A stretch of 64,000 nt of DNA, taken from positions 1 to 64,000 of the forward strand of contig CAMUZU010000002.1 in NCBI GenBank assembly GCA_947165295.1, in the 5' to 3' direction. Made by a program: the position numbers and the translations under genes. The notes beneath the pieces were generated by a model. The model saw only the letters and a list, made by a program, of their open reading frames with translations. It was not told the origin of the DNA and did no database searches. How positions within the stretch are numbered: the first letter of the stretch is position 1; the number at the start of each line of letters is the position of its first letter. Source of the DNA: an uncultured Selenomonadales bacterium. GTDB lineage: Bacteria > Bacillota > Negativicutes > Selenomonadales > Selenomonadaceae. Below are positions 42,201 to 57,200 of the stretch, piece after piece.

Positions 42201-45200
42201 CGCATGTGGTTATGCGTGCGTTCGTTCTTGACGGTCGTGAACGCAGTTTTGATTTTCGTCGTGAGATTCGTGACGGTTGAACTTGCATTGCCCGCTACAG
42301 AAAGTTTGACTTCGCCGCGTTGTTCGGCTTCGACGTAGCGTTGATAATCGGCTTCGTCGCGTTCATTGTCGAATACGGGCTTGCCGTTGACGATTCTGCC
42401 GCCGAATTGTTTCACGAGTGCCGCTTTGTATTCGCGTTTGCCCTCTGCAAAGAATTCTGTTAAAATTTCTCTGAAAAGAGTCTTACCTCTCATCGACTGT
42501 ACTTGCTCATTTGTGGCAACCGTAGGTCGAATGGTAAGGCTCTTTTCGTTTATCTCTACTTCGGGGAAAACATCGTGAACATAAAAGTTGGTTGCTTTCA
42601 AAGTTTTTCGTACTCTACAGAATACGTACCATTTTTGCCCTTCATACTGCATTGGATAAACAAAGTAGTGGTTTTTAATCGGTTTGCCTCCAAAATCTGG
42701 AAGATTACCAATGTAGGCCGCAGTTGACATTCCTTCTGGCAAACTAAGCACAGCGTCTGCTTTTGCTTTAGATACAGAATGTGCCATGCTATCTGCAATA
42801 CTACCACGAGAAATTCTTACTTTGCCAATTCTCGTATGGACGATTACGTCATCAGGATATTTTTTGCTGAAAGCGTCTTTAGCTGCCTTTGGCAGATTTT
42901 TTTTGGATATATTTCGAGAAACTTCATTAGTTACAAGGATTGCTTCTGTATTTTGAAGTTTCTTATATTCGGACTGAATATCAATAACGGCTCCTTTTGT
43001 TTCTTTGGCTTCGCGTTCCGCCACGGCATAAAGATTTTCGAGCGATTCGCCCGTCGCAAGTTCTGTCGTGTGAGTTTTGGCGTTGTAGCGGAAGATTTTT
43101 TCGCCGCGTTGATTGACGATATCTTGAGCCGTGCGTCCGAGTTCGTTCGCCATACGCTGAGCTTGTGCGCGGGTGAGCTTGCCTTGCGGATTTTGGAAGT
43201 ACTCGCGGAACTTGCTTAACATGTCCTGCAACCACGCGATTAAACGTTCAATCAAGTTTTGGTCTTTGCGGCCGATGTCGCGCAAAAAGCCCGCACGCTT
43301 GAAAACGTCTTCCATGCGGTCGGCGATAATTTCTTCGTCGATGGCCGCGTCGGTCTTCAAGTCCGTGCGCTTCGTCTCTTTTAGGTAAGTTTTGCGTTGC
43401 GCGTCTGTTATGTTGGCCGCCTTGAGGAGCCTGCGATACAGTTCGGGATTGTTGAGCTTGAGCCAATGCGCCGTCTCGTGCCAAAAGACTTGCGGCAGTG
43501 CGAATTCCGAATTGACGTTGATAAAGGTCGTGTTGCCGACGTGTGCGCCGTGAAAATCTTTGTTCGGGTTGTCGAAGAAAATCACGCGTTGCCCGATGTC
43601 TTGACCGAGCCGTTGAAGAATTCGCTGTTGCTCCGTGCGCGGTTCGACAATATTGTCGCGTGAGGTGTCGCCGCTTCCGCGAAGTGAAGATTTTTCTTCA
43701 GTTTCTTGTTTGGCACGGACGACGTTCGCGTAATGAGCTTTGTAAATCGTTTCGGCAAATTTTTTCGCGGAATCATAATCGTCAAAGCGATATTCGGTAT
43801 CGGATATGATGTAGTGCGGTTCGCCTTTTTGTCTGACGGGATTGTCGTACGTTTCGGCTTTCCCGCCAAAATGTGGTGCTTCTATGGCCGCGTTAGTTTT
43901 TTCTCCAAATGAAAGTTTCAGCCGCCCCAAGTTGACGACGGGATATGTTTTGTCGTCCGACTTGTAGGTCAGCTCGATAGATTCGTCGCCGATTTTTAAA
44001 CGTTCGGTTGCACGACCGGATAATTGTCCTGTCCCGACGGTATCTCTGTGCGGAGCTTCCCATTTCGGCGGCGGTGCTTGACGTTCGGCTTGAGCGCGTC
44101 GTTGTTTCGCACCCGTTTTGTTGACGGCGTCTTTATGCTTTGCCAAAAATTTTTCCAGTTCGGATTTTATCGTCGTGGCGAATTGGGTTGCGCTTTCGTA
44201 ATCGTCGAATTCGTAAAAATTGATGTCCAAACTGCCCGCGTCTTGAATTTGCCCGCCCGTTGATTCGGCAATACTTTTCAGTTGTTCGTGGAAGTCACCC
44301 AGCAATTTGCCGAGTGGCAAATCGAACGAGTGATACGTCACATGATAGTTCGCTTTGGCAGCGCGGTGTTTGACGACTCGCCCTGAATCACTGTCTTCAC
44401 GCCAACGGATATTTATAATGCCCGTGTATTTTTGATTGTCGCCCGTGTTTATGTTGAATTCGCAGTAGTCGCTTAAAACATCGATGGTGTTGTCGACGTT
44501 AGAGCGTTCTTGTTTTCGGCTGTAATCGTCCCAATTTTTTTGCCAAGCTTTGTGTTCCGCGCTGATGACGGATGAATTTGCCGTTGAAAGTGTTGATTCT
44601 TTGTTCGGAGCGGCTTTGGGTGAAGTTTGTTCGTCGGTCTTGCCGTTGAGGAGGTCGCGAATTTTTTCTTGCAGTGCCCGCGCATTGGCGAAGTTGCCGT
44701 CTGCGTTGCCGATATGCGCGTCGTAAGTGACGATTTTGCCGTCGACAGAAATTTTAATCGGCGCGTCGGGGCTGAGTTCGATTGCTTGTTCGACTGCTTC
44801 GGCGAAGGTTTGACGTTGATTGTTCACCGCGCAAAAATCTATTTTGCCGTTCGAGCGCGTTCTGATGTCGAGCGTTGCCTTCGGAGTTTCGGCGGATGAT
44901 TCGGGCGTCGGTGAAGTTTCGGGCTGAGCTTGTGTTTCGGGCGCAGGTGCCTTGATGACGGCCAAATACGCGTCGACGGCTTTAATTGTCTCCGCGTCGG
45001 GGAACGTGATTTTGCCGTCGGAGATTTCCGCGCCAAGCTGTCTCATTGCGTCGGCCGTATCGGGATTCTTCGCCGCCTCGTTGAGTTGCGCTTCCGACCG
45101 ATAAAATTTTCTGTTCGCGTTATTGAACAGCGTCGAAAGTTCTTCGTAAAGCTGTTCGTTGGAAATGCCGCCGACCTGTCGACGCGCTTCGTTCATCAAC

Positions 45201-48200
45201 TTGTTTGCGGCGCGTCTTGTGGCTTTAACGTTGTCCGAACGCGAATTTTCATGTTTGGCAAGCCAGTTCCAAAAAAGTTTGTCCGCCGCACGGTACACCA
45301 TGCCGCCTTGAGCTTTCGCGTCTTGAGCCGCTTTCAAGACTTGCTCGGCGATTTCTTGAGCGGTCTTGATTGTTTGCGGTGAATGGCTTTCAAACCAGTC
45401 GTCAACGATTTCTTTGACTTCGGGGTACTTGTCGGCTTCAAGCAGTCCGTAAGCAGTTTCTTTGGCGTCGCTGATGATTTTGTCGATTTTCGGTTTGTCT
45501 ACGGCACGGCGTTTTTCGCGTTGTTCGGTGACGGCGCGATTTTCTTCGGAGGCGCGTTCTCTGACTTCTCGCAGGTGCTTATTCGACGCGGCTTCCCGTG
45601 CCAAAAAATCGACCGTGTCCGAAACGAATTTGTCGCGATCCTTGTTGGTTTTGAAGTACAAAAACAGTCCGCCGTCTTGAGGTTTGACGACAGTGCCGTC
45701 CGCACGCGTCACTTGTTCGTAGGAAAAACTTTTGTGCGTCCGTTCGGCTTTTGCAAATTGAGTTTTGTTCAAAGTGATTCTTTTACCGCCGTAAGATTCG
45801 GCCTTCTTCGTGAGCGTTGAACTCAAACCCGAAGTCCAATCGAAACCGCCGAGTGCGTCGGGCTTGACATAAACGCCGATAACCGTTCGCCCGTCAACCG
45901 TCGTGAATTTGCCGGTCTCGAAAAAACCTTCCGTGCCGAGCGATTTAAATTCCTGCGTCAATTCTTCGCGGCGTTGCTTTTGACTTTCGGCTTCGGCACG
46001 CACGATGGGCACTGCTTCATTTACAAAAGCGTCGCGGTCTTGCTCCATGTCGAAGACGTATTCGCCGTTCGGTGCCAATTCGCCGTTGTGCTTTTGAGCC
46101 AATTCTTCCAAACGTGCACGAGTGGCGGGCAGTAACGCAGAGTTTGTCTCGTTGGTTTTCAAGTCGTCGAGGAATTCGTCGCCTTTAAAGAATGCGACGG
46201 GTTTTTTTTCGCCGTAATATTGATTTCCCGTGCCGAAAAATTTTTCGTTGTCGTCGACGGCTGGTTGAGGTTGCTGAATTTGTGTTGATTCGCCTTGAGC
46301 TTCCTTAACGAAGGCGTCGCGGTCTTTGAGCGACTTGAACAGGAACGATTGACTGAACTTGCTGTAACTGCCGTGATGTTTCTTGGCAAGGGCGGTGAGC
46401 TGTTTGAATTCGTCTTTGCCGAGCCTGTTTGTGAGTTTCGCTTCGGCAAGGTTTTCGCCCGTCTTCGTGTGCGTGAAAGTGCCCGTATCAAACGCGGCTT
46501 GATTCGACGTTGCAGTTTCGGCGGATAATTCTTGGGCTTGATTTTCGGATTGCCGACTTTCTGCGGTCGAACGTTGGGCGCGATTTTCTTCTGTTGACGT
46601 TTCAGCCGACGGAGTTTCTTCGCGTTCGTTTGCGACAGCTTTGGTTTGCGGAGTTTCCGCCGTCTCGTCGACACGTAGAGTTTCGTTAGCGTACATCTCG
46701 GCAAAATATGCTTCGTCTTCGCTCAGTTGTTCGTCGGACTGTTCAGTTATGGCGGCGTCCAAAAGCGGCTCTATTGCGTCGATTCTGCTTCCGTAAGTCT
46801 TTGCGTCAGTAATTTTCTGTGCTCGCCTGTCGACCCACTGTTTCAATGCGGGGTGGCTGTCGGTTTTAAGGTTCCTGTGCACCAACGCGATTAACTTTTT
46901 CGTGTCAATGTCGGCCGGTCTCTCGGTGATTCGGACAGACTTCAACTTGAAACTGCCCGCGTCAAGCAATGGCATTTGGGTTTGTAAATGCTTTTGTGTG
47001 TTCGAGAAAGATTGTCCTCGTTCTTGACCGTTGTCGTCGATTGGCTGTAAATCACTATAGTTTGTGCGGTAGTAGTCGTAATGAGTTTCGCCGTTTTGGT
47101 CTTCGGCGACGATTTGAATTATCGCTCCGTGCGGAGCGTCATTGATGGCTTTTCCGGCTTTCGTCCGTGAGTTGTACTCCTGTGTAACTCCGCCAAGATA
47201 TTCGAGCCGACCGTTCGGGCTGTCTTCGATGTCTTGAAGTTCGTCTTGCGATTCGTCGGGCGTCGTCGAAGTTTCGGCTTGCTTGTTTGGAAGTTTTGTG
47301 ATGTTTTCAGCGTAAGTGTCCGCGTTTTCAATGTTGGGGTTAAACTTCTTTTGCAATTCACGTAAACGCGTCTGAACTTCGTCGAGTTCGGCTTGTTTGT
47401 CGAAAGGTTGAGCAAGATTTTCTTCGACGGCAGCAAGACGCGCTTGAATTACTTTCAGTTCGTTTTGCGCGGACGCGAGAGCTTTTTCGATGCCGCCCTG
47501 CGAAATGAAATACTCAATCGAACGGAGCGAAGGTTCAGCGTCGTACATGCCGCGTTTCGACAGCGTGACGAAAATTCGGGTGTTGACAACTTCCATGACG
47601 CCGCCGCGATTTGCCATTGTGTGACTTGCGCGCATTTTTATATCGAAGCCGCCGATTTCGCCGACTTTCGTTGCCGTCGACGTGTTGAAGTTCTGAATCA
47701 GCTCGTCAAAGGCCTTTCCTGCCTCGACGCGGTCGCTGTAAACCGTGTTGCCGATTTTCATCTTGAAGGCGTCGCCCTTCGTGGAAACTTTGTCGGCAAT
47801 GTCCGACTTGATGTTTTTGATTCGCTGTTCGTACTGCGGGATTTTCGCGGACAAACTTTTTTGCTCGGCTGTGGCGGCTTTCTTGCCGGCAGCGAAAACA
47901 GCTTTGTCTGCTTGAAGAATTTCCAGTTGCCGATTAAGCTGAGCGATTTCTTTGGTTTCCGTGTCGGTTATCGTGCGTTGAACAATCGTGTCGTAGTCCA
48001 AAGTTTCGGGGCTGTCCACGTCGTCAATCTCTCTAATCGACGGGTCACCGCGCAAAAACGCGTCCATCATTTTTTTCTTGACCGTGACTTTTTCCCACAT
48101 GTTGGCGTCGTAAGTGTCTTTGGTCACGTAAGTGAAAATTTCAACTTCGGCGTTTTCGTTACCCGCACGCAGAATTCGACCTTCGCGCTGTTCAATATCA

Positions 48201-51200
48201 CGCGGTCGCCACGGACAATCCAAATGGTGAGCCGCAACCAAATGTTTCTGGATGTTGACGCCGACGCCCATTTTTTCCGTTGATCCGATGATAACGCGAA
48301 TTTCAGAGGCGTTGACCTTGTCGAACAATGCTTGACGTTGCTGACGATTCTTCGCGTCATGCACAAAGGCGATTTGATTGGCGGGAATTCCGCGCTTAAT
48401 CAAACCTTGCTTGATTCGCTCGTAAATGGAAGTCTCGTCGGCGGAAGGTGTCTCGTCGTCAATGTCGCCTTTATCGTCGGCGTCGTCTTTTTTGGGCTTC
48501 GGAATGCCCAAATCTGCAAAAATTACCTGCGTGCCTTGAAAGTCTGCGGTCTCGTAATATTTCGCTGTTGTCGCGTCGCAAAGAGCGTTAATTTTCGCGC
48601 CCGCTTGAGCGTCGGACAATTTCGGGTCAATCAACCGCATGTCGAGCGACGCTTTGCGCAGGTCGTTGGTTATGTTCAAAAAGTTGTCGACAGTTGGGTC
48701 AACGCCGCCGTTGTGAATTGCCGTGGCGCGGTCTTGAACGTCAAGCAGAAACTTTTCGTACGCTTCCGACATTGGGATTTCAACAATCGTGCGCGTGTTA
48801 TTTTTGAGTTTCGGGCGTTTCAGGTGCGGCAGGTCTTCGGGCATTTTGATGTCGGAGAATTCACGGTATGCGGTGATTAATGAACCCAAATTCGTCAAGC
48901 GGAGCCTTATCACGGCGTCGAAACCTTTGCCACTCGTGCTGAGTTCCATGCGCGGAATGCCTTTTACAAACGCCTGCGCCCACGCGTCGAAAAATTCAAT
49001 GCCGGTCTCCTGCAAGCGGCCGTTGGCAAGATAGCGCGTCATCGTGAAAATTTCGCTGAACGAATTACTTACAGGCGTGCCCGTCGCGAAGACAACACCG
49101 CCGCCGATTTTGCCCGTGTTTTTGCGGAGTTCTGCAAGCGTGCGCGTTTTCAGGAACATGTCCCACGAACGGTCGGAACCCGTGTTTGCCACGCCGCGAA
49201 CTTTCGGCGCGTCTTTGTCGCTTCGGGTTGCGAAACGGCTTTTGAAGTAAAGATTCTTGAACATATCGGCTTCGTCGACAAAAATTTGGTCGATGCCCAA
49301 TTCGTCAAACGGAATGCACATGTTTTCGCGGCGTTCGGGTTTCATGACCACCGCAAGCCGTTGTTCGAGATTTTTTTTCGCACGTTCAAGGTCTTTGACG
49401 AAACGTTTCGATTGTTCTTTATCAACACCGAAAAGAGCGAGTTTTTCCGTTGCGAGAAGTCGGAGCTGTTCTTCGATGAATCTTCGTTCGGCTTCGGGCG
49501 ACACGGGCAAACGTTGGAACAAGTCACTTGAAATGATTATGCCGTCCCAATCGCCCGTTGCGATTTTCGACAACATTTTTCGTCGCGCAAAAAGTCGGGC
49601 TTGTTTGGCTTCGGACGTTTCGTTTTTTGAAGGTGTTGCCGCCGCCAAATTTTTGCTCGTCAAGACAAGCACTTTGCCTTTCGACTGCGGGAACGCCGTA
49701 TAAAAATCGCCCTCGAATTGCTCAACGATTGCGTTCGGGACGACGAACAGCGGCTTGTTAATCATGCCGATTCGCTTCATTTCCATTGCCGCGATTTGCA
49801 TTGACCACGTTTTGCCCGCGCCCACGCAATGAGCTATCAACGTGTTTTGTCCCTGCATGATTCGCCAGATAACGTCTTTTTGGTGCGGATAAAGTTTTTC
49901 GCGAACGTCTTTCGCAACCGATTCAAGCGTCAAGTGTGAGCCGTCGTAATTTCTCAAGACATGACTGTTGAACAGCGCGTTGTAATGTTCAAGCAAAGCC
50001 GCCTTGCGTTCGGGGTCTGCCCAAACCCACTGCTCGAATTCTTTGCGTATGGTTTCGATATTTTTGCGAGCCTGCGCGGTTTTCACGGGGTCGTAGTCGC
50101 CCAAAGTTTTTATCGTGATGGATTGTTTGTTCAACGCCCTTTCAAGGAAGTCAAAGAAGCCGTGACTAAAACGATTGCCATTAACCGCCGAGCCGACGAC
50201 CGTCCATTTCTGGTAGTTTTGGCTCCAAGAATGCCTTTTGCCGCCAATGAGTTGCCACATGCCCAAAGCGTTGCTGTAAACGATTTTTAAGTCGCCGATG
50301 TCTTCGCCGAGCATGTGACGCGCAAATTCTTCGTAATACTTCGCGTCAATCCACGTCGCGCCGATTTGTGTAAAAATGGTTTGTTCGGTCAAGTCAACGG
50401 GCTGAATTTGTTGCAGTGCCTTGACGTTTCGCTTGTACGCGGGATTTTTCTTCGCCGCTTCCTGCGCGTCGGCAAGCTTTTCGCGAACGTTGCCCGACAA
50501 ATATTCTTCGGCAAGCTCCAAAGAATTCGTTTCGGGATTTCTGTACAGATAATCGCCGAGTTCGCGCTCAAGCTCCGCTTCACTCTTGCCCGTCAAGTCC
50601 GAAATGTACTGCATGTCTACTTTCCCGCGCATTGACAGCGACAGCGACAAAGCGTCAATCGACGTGTCCGCATGTGTCGGCGTATCTGTTGCGGCAGGCG
50701 TCGTCCGTTTGAAGAAAATCGCGGTTTTGTTCGCTGAGGTCTTTTTCGTCTTCTTGTCGTAATGATAATCTTCAATCGCCGCCACGCGCCCGAAGTTCGG
50801 ATCTGCGCTTAAAAGCTTCACGTTCTGCGGCGCGTTGAGGTAACCATTATTCGCAACAAACGCGTCGTACTTTTGATTCAACTGCTTGCGAAGGTCGGAC
50901 AATTTTTCGGCGGTTGCATACGGGTCAAGTTGTTTTGTCAACAGCGCGTCCAACGTTTTCTGCAAGCTCAGATAATCTTTGACGGTCTGCGCGTCTTTGC
51001 CCGTTATCTCGACGGCTTTATCGTCTTGCTTGCGATAAATTTTGCCGTCAAGCGTCGCGAAAATGCCTTCCTGTTGCAAAGCGTTCAACTTCGCAAGCAT
51101 GTTGTCGGCGGTCGAAGGCGTGTCGCGTCGAATCGGCAGGTAAATGTTTTCGGGCAACTTGTTCAGCAGGTCGGCAAGTTCTTTGGTCGTGTCGCGTCCC

Positions 51201-54200
51201 GTGCCGTCGAGCGCAAGGCGATTTCCGCTTTGATACAGCGTGTCAATCGTCGGCGTGCCGAGCATGTGGTCGGGATGATTTTCAAAGTACTCGTTGAGCT
51301 TGACGTCTTGCGGTTTGCCGGTTTTGTCCGTCACGGAAAGTTTCTTGACGTTCGTCCAAGCTTGCGCGTGTTCGGAAGGAACTTTCGGGTCGAAACGCTT
51401 TTGGAAAATCACAACGTCGGTCGTGACTTGCGTGTCGGCGTTTTTCTGGAAAGTTTGGCTCGGCAACTTGAACGCCGCAATTAAATCCGCCCTGCCCTTG
51501 AACGCGTTGGCGATTGGCTTCGGGTCATTGAGCGTGCCTGAGCTTGTGATGAACGCGACAAGCCCGCCGGGACGCACCTTGTCCATTGCCTTCGCGAAGA
51601 AGTAGTTGTGCAACATGAGCTTGTTTTTGCGATACTTCGGGTCTTCGAGGATTCGCACGTCACTGAACGGCACATTTGAAATTGCAAGGTCAAAATGATT
51701 GTCGGGCAACGCGGCGTTTTGAAAGCCCGTGATTTGAACGTTGGCACCTTGATAAAGTTGTTGCGCGATTCTGCCGGTCAAGTCGTCGAGTTCCACGCCC
51801 GACAAGACGCTTTGCGCCATCATCTCACGCGGCATTGTTCCGAAGAAAATTCCACTGCCCGTCGACGGGTCAAGAATTCGTCCGCCTTTAAAGCCAAGTC
51901 GTTCAAGTCCCGACCAAATTGTTCGTGCGATTTCGGGGCTTGTGTAATAAGCGTTAAGCGTTGCGCCGCGTGCCGCTTCGTATTCTTCGGCGGTCAGAAG
52001 TTCGCGGAGTTGCTGATTTTCTTTCGCCCAATCTTTGGCATCAGAAAAAGCCGAGGTCAATGTACCCCAGCCGTTGAATTTGGCTAAGATTTCCTGTTCG
52101 CTCGGCGTTGCTTTGCGCCCTTCGCTTTCGAGTTGCTTCAAAAGTTTTATCGCATCGATGTTCTGTTTGAATTTGGCTTTCAAGCCGCCCGTGCCGACTT
52201 CGCTGTCTTCGCTGATGTGGAAGTTGTGGCCGGCCGCTTCGTAAGGTTTTGTCGGCGATTGTTGCTCCTTCGGAGCGTATTTTAAAAGATGATTTGTAAC
52301 GACCTCCAAATGGAATGTTGAATCAGGTAATTTCCCGTTGTTAAAGAGTTCCTCAAGTTCTTGTGCGATTAAAGGGTTCTTCTTGGCTCGTTCCAACGCG
52401 CTTTTTACGGCTTGTGGATTAAAATCGTTCGGGCTAAGGTGATAGACGTATCGTGCTTTCTCGCCTGGCGTTCCATCTAGGCTAATGCTTAGGAAGTCAG
52501 TAAATTTCGTTTCGCGCCATGCCCGTAAATCGGGGTAATTTCCTCTCAATGCATCTTCGGGATTTTCAGATTCGTCAAACAATGTCCATATGTTTTTCAA
52601 CTCTTTGGGTGATAGTGCTTCGTTTGAATAAACTGACAAACCGTTCAGTCCATTCGACGGCGATTGTTGCGGCTCCGCGTCTTTCGCTGATTCTTCGACG
52701 TTATCGCGGGATTTTTCGGTTGCCGTTACAGGATCAGCATTTGCAGAAAGTCCTGCGCTTCCTCGTTCGTTTCCTGCGGCGGGTTGTACAGTTGTCGAAT
52801 TTCCTCGTAAGCCAGCTCCTGTGCCAGTTCGTGCGCCTGTGCTTCCTGCTTCATCCGCTCGTACGGGTCGTGTGTCTTCGGCATTTGTTCGAGCAGTGTT
52901 TTCGTCAAGTCCGCTTTGAGCTTGTCGTTCCTGTCCAGAATCGTCACCAATGTTTTGAGCGCGCCCTTGCGTCCATGTTTGCGTTTCAGTTCCCGTGCGT
53001 ACTGCGGGTTCCACGTCTCGATGTCCGTCAACAGACCTTTTGCCCTTTCCAGATTTTTCAGCATTGACCGTCGCCTCCTCGTTGCCGAAATAAATGTTCA
53101 ACGCCTTTTGACAAGCTTTTGCGTCAGCGTCGTTATCGAAGTAATAAACACTCAACCTGTCGTCGTTGAAGTCGGCAGGCTCGCCGTTAAATTGTTTGGC
53201 AATGGCGTCCATGTCTTTGCCGACGCCCGTCATTGTTGATTCGTCGCGTTTAAAGCGTTTGGCACAGTCAACCATGTACGTGCCGTTTTCATTCTCGCGA
53301 ATTCCGGCGTGATAACCTTCGACGGGTGCGGTCTTGCCTTCAAGTCCCGCCGCTTTGAGAGCTTCGTGTGCGCGTTGTTCAATCGGGTCGTTCGATTTTT
53401 GTTCAGTAGCTCTCGACTGCGTTTGAGTCGTCGGTTCTTCAACGGGTGCCGGTTCGCGTTCAATTTTCTCCGCGTTGTTTCTTTCGGTTGAGCTTTGTAT
53501 CTCACTTATGTTTCGTAAAATTTTTTGCAAGGGGTCATCAAACGCTGAATTGTTGTCGCGGAGCGGCAAAGTACTTTTGTTGTAACGATTGAAGATTCTT
53601 TCGATTTCTGTTGCGGCCGTGTTGATGTCCAAGAAACCTTTCAAATAATCGTTCCACACGGCTTGCATTTCGCCGTAAGATTTTTGAAAGTCTTCGCTTT
53701 GAGTGAGGGCGTTCTGCGGAATTTCCACGTCGAAAGGATTAATCGTCGGCGTTTGATTTTCTTCGAGTGCGGCTTCGTTTGTAGCTTGTTCTGCAGATGT
53801 AATTTGAGCGGGCTTGTCTTCATTTGATTTTTCTGCGTCGCGGGCTTTAAGTATTCCGTCTTTTATTAGAATGTCTTCCGTGTCGGCCAATCGATTTTCA
53901 AGCCATTCCACTTGTGAGGGAGTATATTTGCGAAGTTTATTCACGGATATGTCTGTGAAACGTCCGTTATAAACATCATCAAACCTTTGGTCGAGGAAAT
54001 TTTTTATGTGCGGGTGATTGTCAACGTCGAGTTTCGCATAAATTTCACGGCGAACGGCTTCTTTCTTTTTGTCAACGACACCGAAACGTTTCACCAAAGC
54101 TTTTTCTGTGGTGCTTCCTTTGCCGCGCTTCAACACCGTAGATTTAAAACGCGAATCACTTTGGGCAGCATTGACTATTTCTTTGTTGTTTGCGAGTTCA

Positions 54201-57200
54201 TTGTAGACGGTTTCAACTTGCGGGGCGATTTCGTCGGCGATTTCTTTGCCGAGAATTTTTTCAAAGTCACGCTGAATGTTTTGCAAGTTCGTTTCGCCGT
54301 TGCCTTTGAAGAATAAATATTGCACGCGGGCTTCAATCGCGTCTTGTTTGAACCATTCGTCGTCCGTCAAAATTCCTTCGTGCGGTGCGTTCAAAAATTC
54401 TTCGACGCGCTTGTAAAGACCTTTCGTCGGTATTTCGCCGTCTTCCGCCTGTTTGTAAATGTCGTAAGCTTCATGACTTACTTTTGCAGCAACAGTGTAC
54501 TGAGATTCGCTGACACTCCACATTGCATCGTTTAATTGCGCCGTGTAAGGCTTTTCCCATTGCTTGATGAAGTTACCGGTTGCCTGTTGCTCTACTTTAT
54601 CGTCGCTCTGTCCTGTGAGAGACAAATCGTCATTAATTAATTTTCCACCTTTACCGTCGTTAATTGCTTGAATTTCACGTTCGGTTCTGTTCTTCAAGAC
54701 AGGGAACTTTTCGGCGATTTCGTTCAGGCGTTCGATTGCCTTTGTCGGGTCAAATTCGGCGGCTCGTTTCTGTTGCCATTTACGCCAAAAGTCGTAATAA
54801 GTTTCTCTCGCTTGCTCTTGTTCGTTTTCGGTGCCGTTGAGGAGTTTGTTCACCGTGTCAATCGCCGTATCGGGGTTTATTACGCCGTCCGACATCATCT
54901 CCGAAAGGTCTTGGAAATTTGTCGTTGGCGGATTGTCCTTATACGCAGGATTTTTTTCACCCCACTTTTTAATCAGCGCGTCGATTTCTTTCTGCGCTTC
55001 CTGCGTCGAATAAGATTTTTTCGATTTTGCAACGGGTTCGCTTTGTTTGTCGTCGGCGGATTTTTTAGTTTCGGCAGATTGTTTGTCGGTAGCGGGCACT
55101 TTCTTGACAGGCTTGTCGCTTCGTTCGGCTTTGGAAGTGTCCTGTTCGCCATTGTTTCTGGTCGGTTCGGTTTTACGCGAAATAATATCGACTTGCGCTC
55201 CAAATTTCTCTGCCTCGTCTTTAACGATGCTATGAGACCAAGAAGAGATTTCACCCTCAATAAAGGAAACGCGATAACCGTCGTTTGTTTCTTCTATAAT
55301 CGGAACTTCTTGCAAAGAGTTCGGTAAGAAGCGCATTAATCCCTTGCGATGTAGTTCTTCGTCAGACAATGTATCAGGGCGGAGTATTTGTAAAACTCGT
55401 AAGGTTTCAGGAGTTTTCGGAACAATTATTTCTACAACTGAACGAAATTTGCCGTCTTTTTCGCCATATTTTATTGCCTTGACCGTTGTTTCACTCGGCA
55501 AGTAGGCGTTCCGTATTTCCTTACCTATTCCGGCAGAAGATGCCAAATCGGCAAGTTGTTGATATGCATTGTGTTTATGCCTGCCAAATTTATTGAGCCA
55601 ATCGTTTGGGGAATTCAATAAATCACGGAAGGTATTTTCTGCATCTTGCCAAGTCATAACCTCCGATGTTGCCCAGTTAAGAATTGACTGTGCTGTTCGA
55701 TGAATCTCGTCGAGCGGAATTGTTTCTAAATGCCATTTATGCTTTTTTGCAAGCTGTTTGTTAAATTTTTCGTAATCGTCTTGAGGGAGCGCGGCTGCTT
55801 TTTTTTGATACCATTCGTTCCAAATTGAAATAAAAGGCTTTTCTTGTGCACTCGGTTCGCGTTCGTCTTCTAATAAGGAAGAGTACCTTTTTTGTGCTTT
55901 TGGCTCGGAAGTTTTGTTGTCAACAGTTGTCTGTTCCAAACGCTCAGTCACATCGTCGACGGCTTCGCGAAGGTTTTGTTGCGCTTCGGTTCGAGTTATT
56001 TCGCCCGCGTCAAATTGCCGTGTAATGTCGTTGATTTCGTCCATCAAGTCGCCCGCTATTTCTTCGGCTTCGGCTTGCGTCAACGTGTCGGCTTTGAGCA
56101 TGTCGGTGACTTTTTTGCCGACCGTTGCGACTTGCGATTTAAAAGCTTTAAATGCCGCGTTGCCCGTCACAAGTTGATTAATTGCGTCGTTGTTGATTAC
56201 GGCACCGAAACCGGCCGTGTCGTCTTCCGTGACAGGACGAATTTTTGCGCTCGTCGGGGCTTTCTTGAATCCGAAGAAAATATCCAAAGCCGCTTTGAAT
56301 GCAGTCGCGTCGCTTTTGTCTTTGAAGTGCCAAGTTTCGTCGGCGTAATGAGCTGTCCCGCCCAAACTTTTGGACAAGTCGTCGAATAGACCGTTGGTTG
56401 CCCAAAGCGTATTGGTTTTACCAAACAAGTCTTCGTCGTTTTTGATTATCGGGAAGGTGCCGACAAGTTTAACGCGCCACACGCCCTGCTTGTTTTGAGC
56501 CGTTTGAACTGCGCTGACTTTGACGCCGTCATACAAAGAATTTTTGTCAATCGGATTCAGTTCAAGTGCCGCTTGTGCGCGAACGTCCGCAGGTTGATTT
56601 TTGTCTGCCGCAAGTTGTTTGCGCTCGTTACGCTCGGCTTGTTGAACGTCGTCGGGATTGAAGTACGCGACGTGTATGTTGTCCATGAAAAACTTTGCTC
56701 CGCGTTGAAACTCCCATGCGTCGCGTGGCGTCGTGAAATTAAAGCGCGTGTTGTCCGACTGATTCTTTTGAGCCGTGCCGCCGAACATTTCCGCCAATTT
56801 CGTCAGTTGCGCCAAAGTCGCCGCGTCGTTTTTGCTGCCCTCGAAGTAGACTGCTTTGTCGTCGATCATGCCGCGATAAACTTTGTCCGCCCGTTCGTTT
56901 TGAATTCCGGCTTGCTGAATTGCTTTAAGCGGTTCGATTAAGCTTCCTCGCAACCAGTCGAGATATTCACGTTCGCGCTTGTTGAGCTTCATTGCCGATT
57001 CGTCAAGGTTTCCTTTGGCAATGTTTTCGACAACTTCAAGGCGCGTCATTTCGCGACCGTCGATTGTGACCGTGCGCTTGTTGTTCTCGTCGAATTTCTT
57101 GTCTTTGTAACCGCCTTTGAACGCGTCGACGGCACTCTTGTCGCCGAAAGTCAACGCGCCGTCGGGATAAACGATTTCGCCTTGCGTCGTCGGCTCCGTT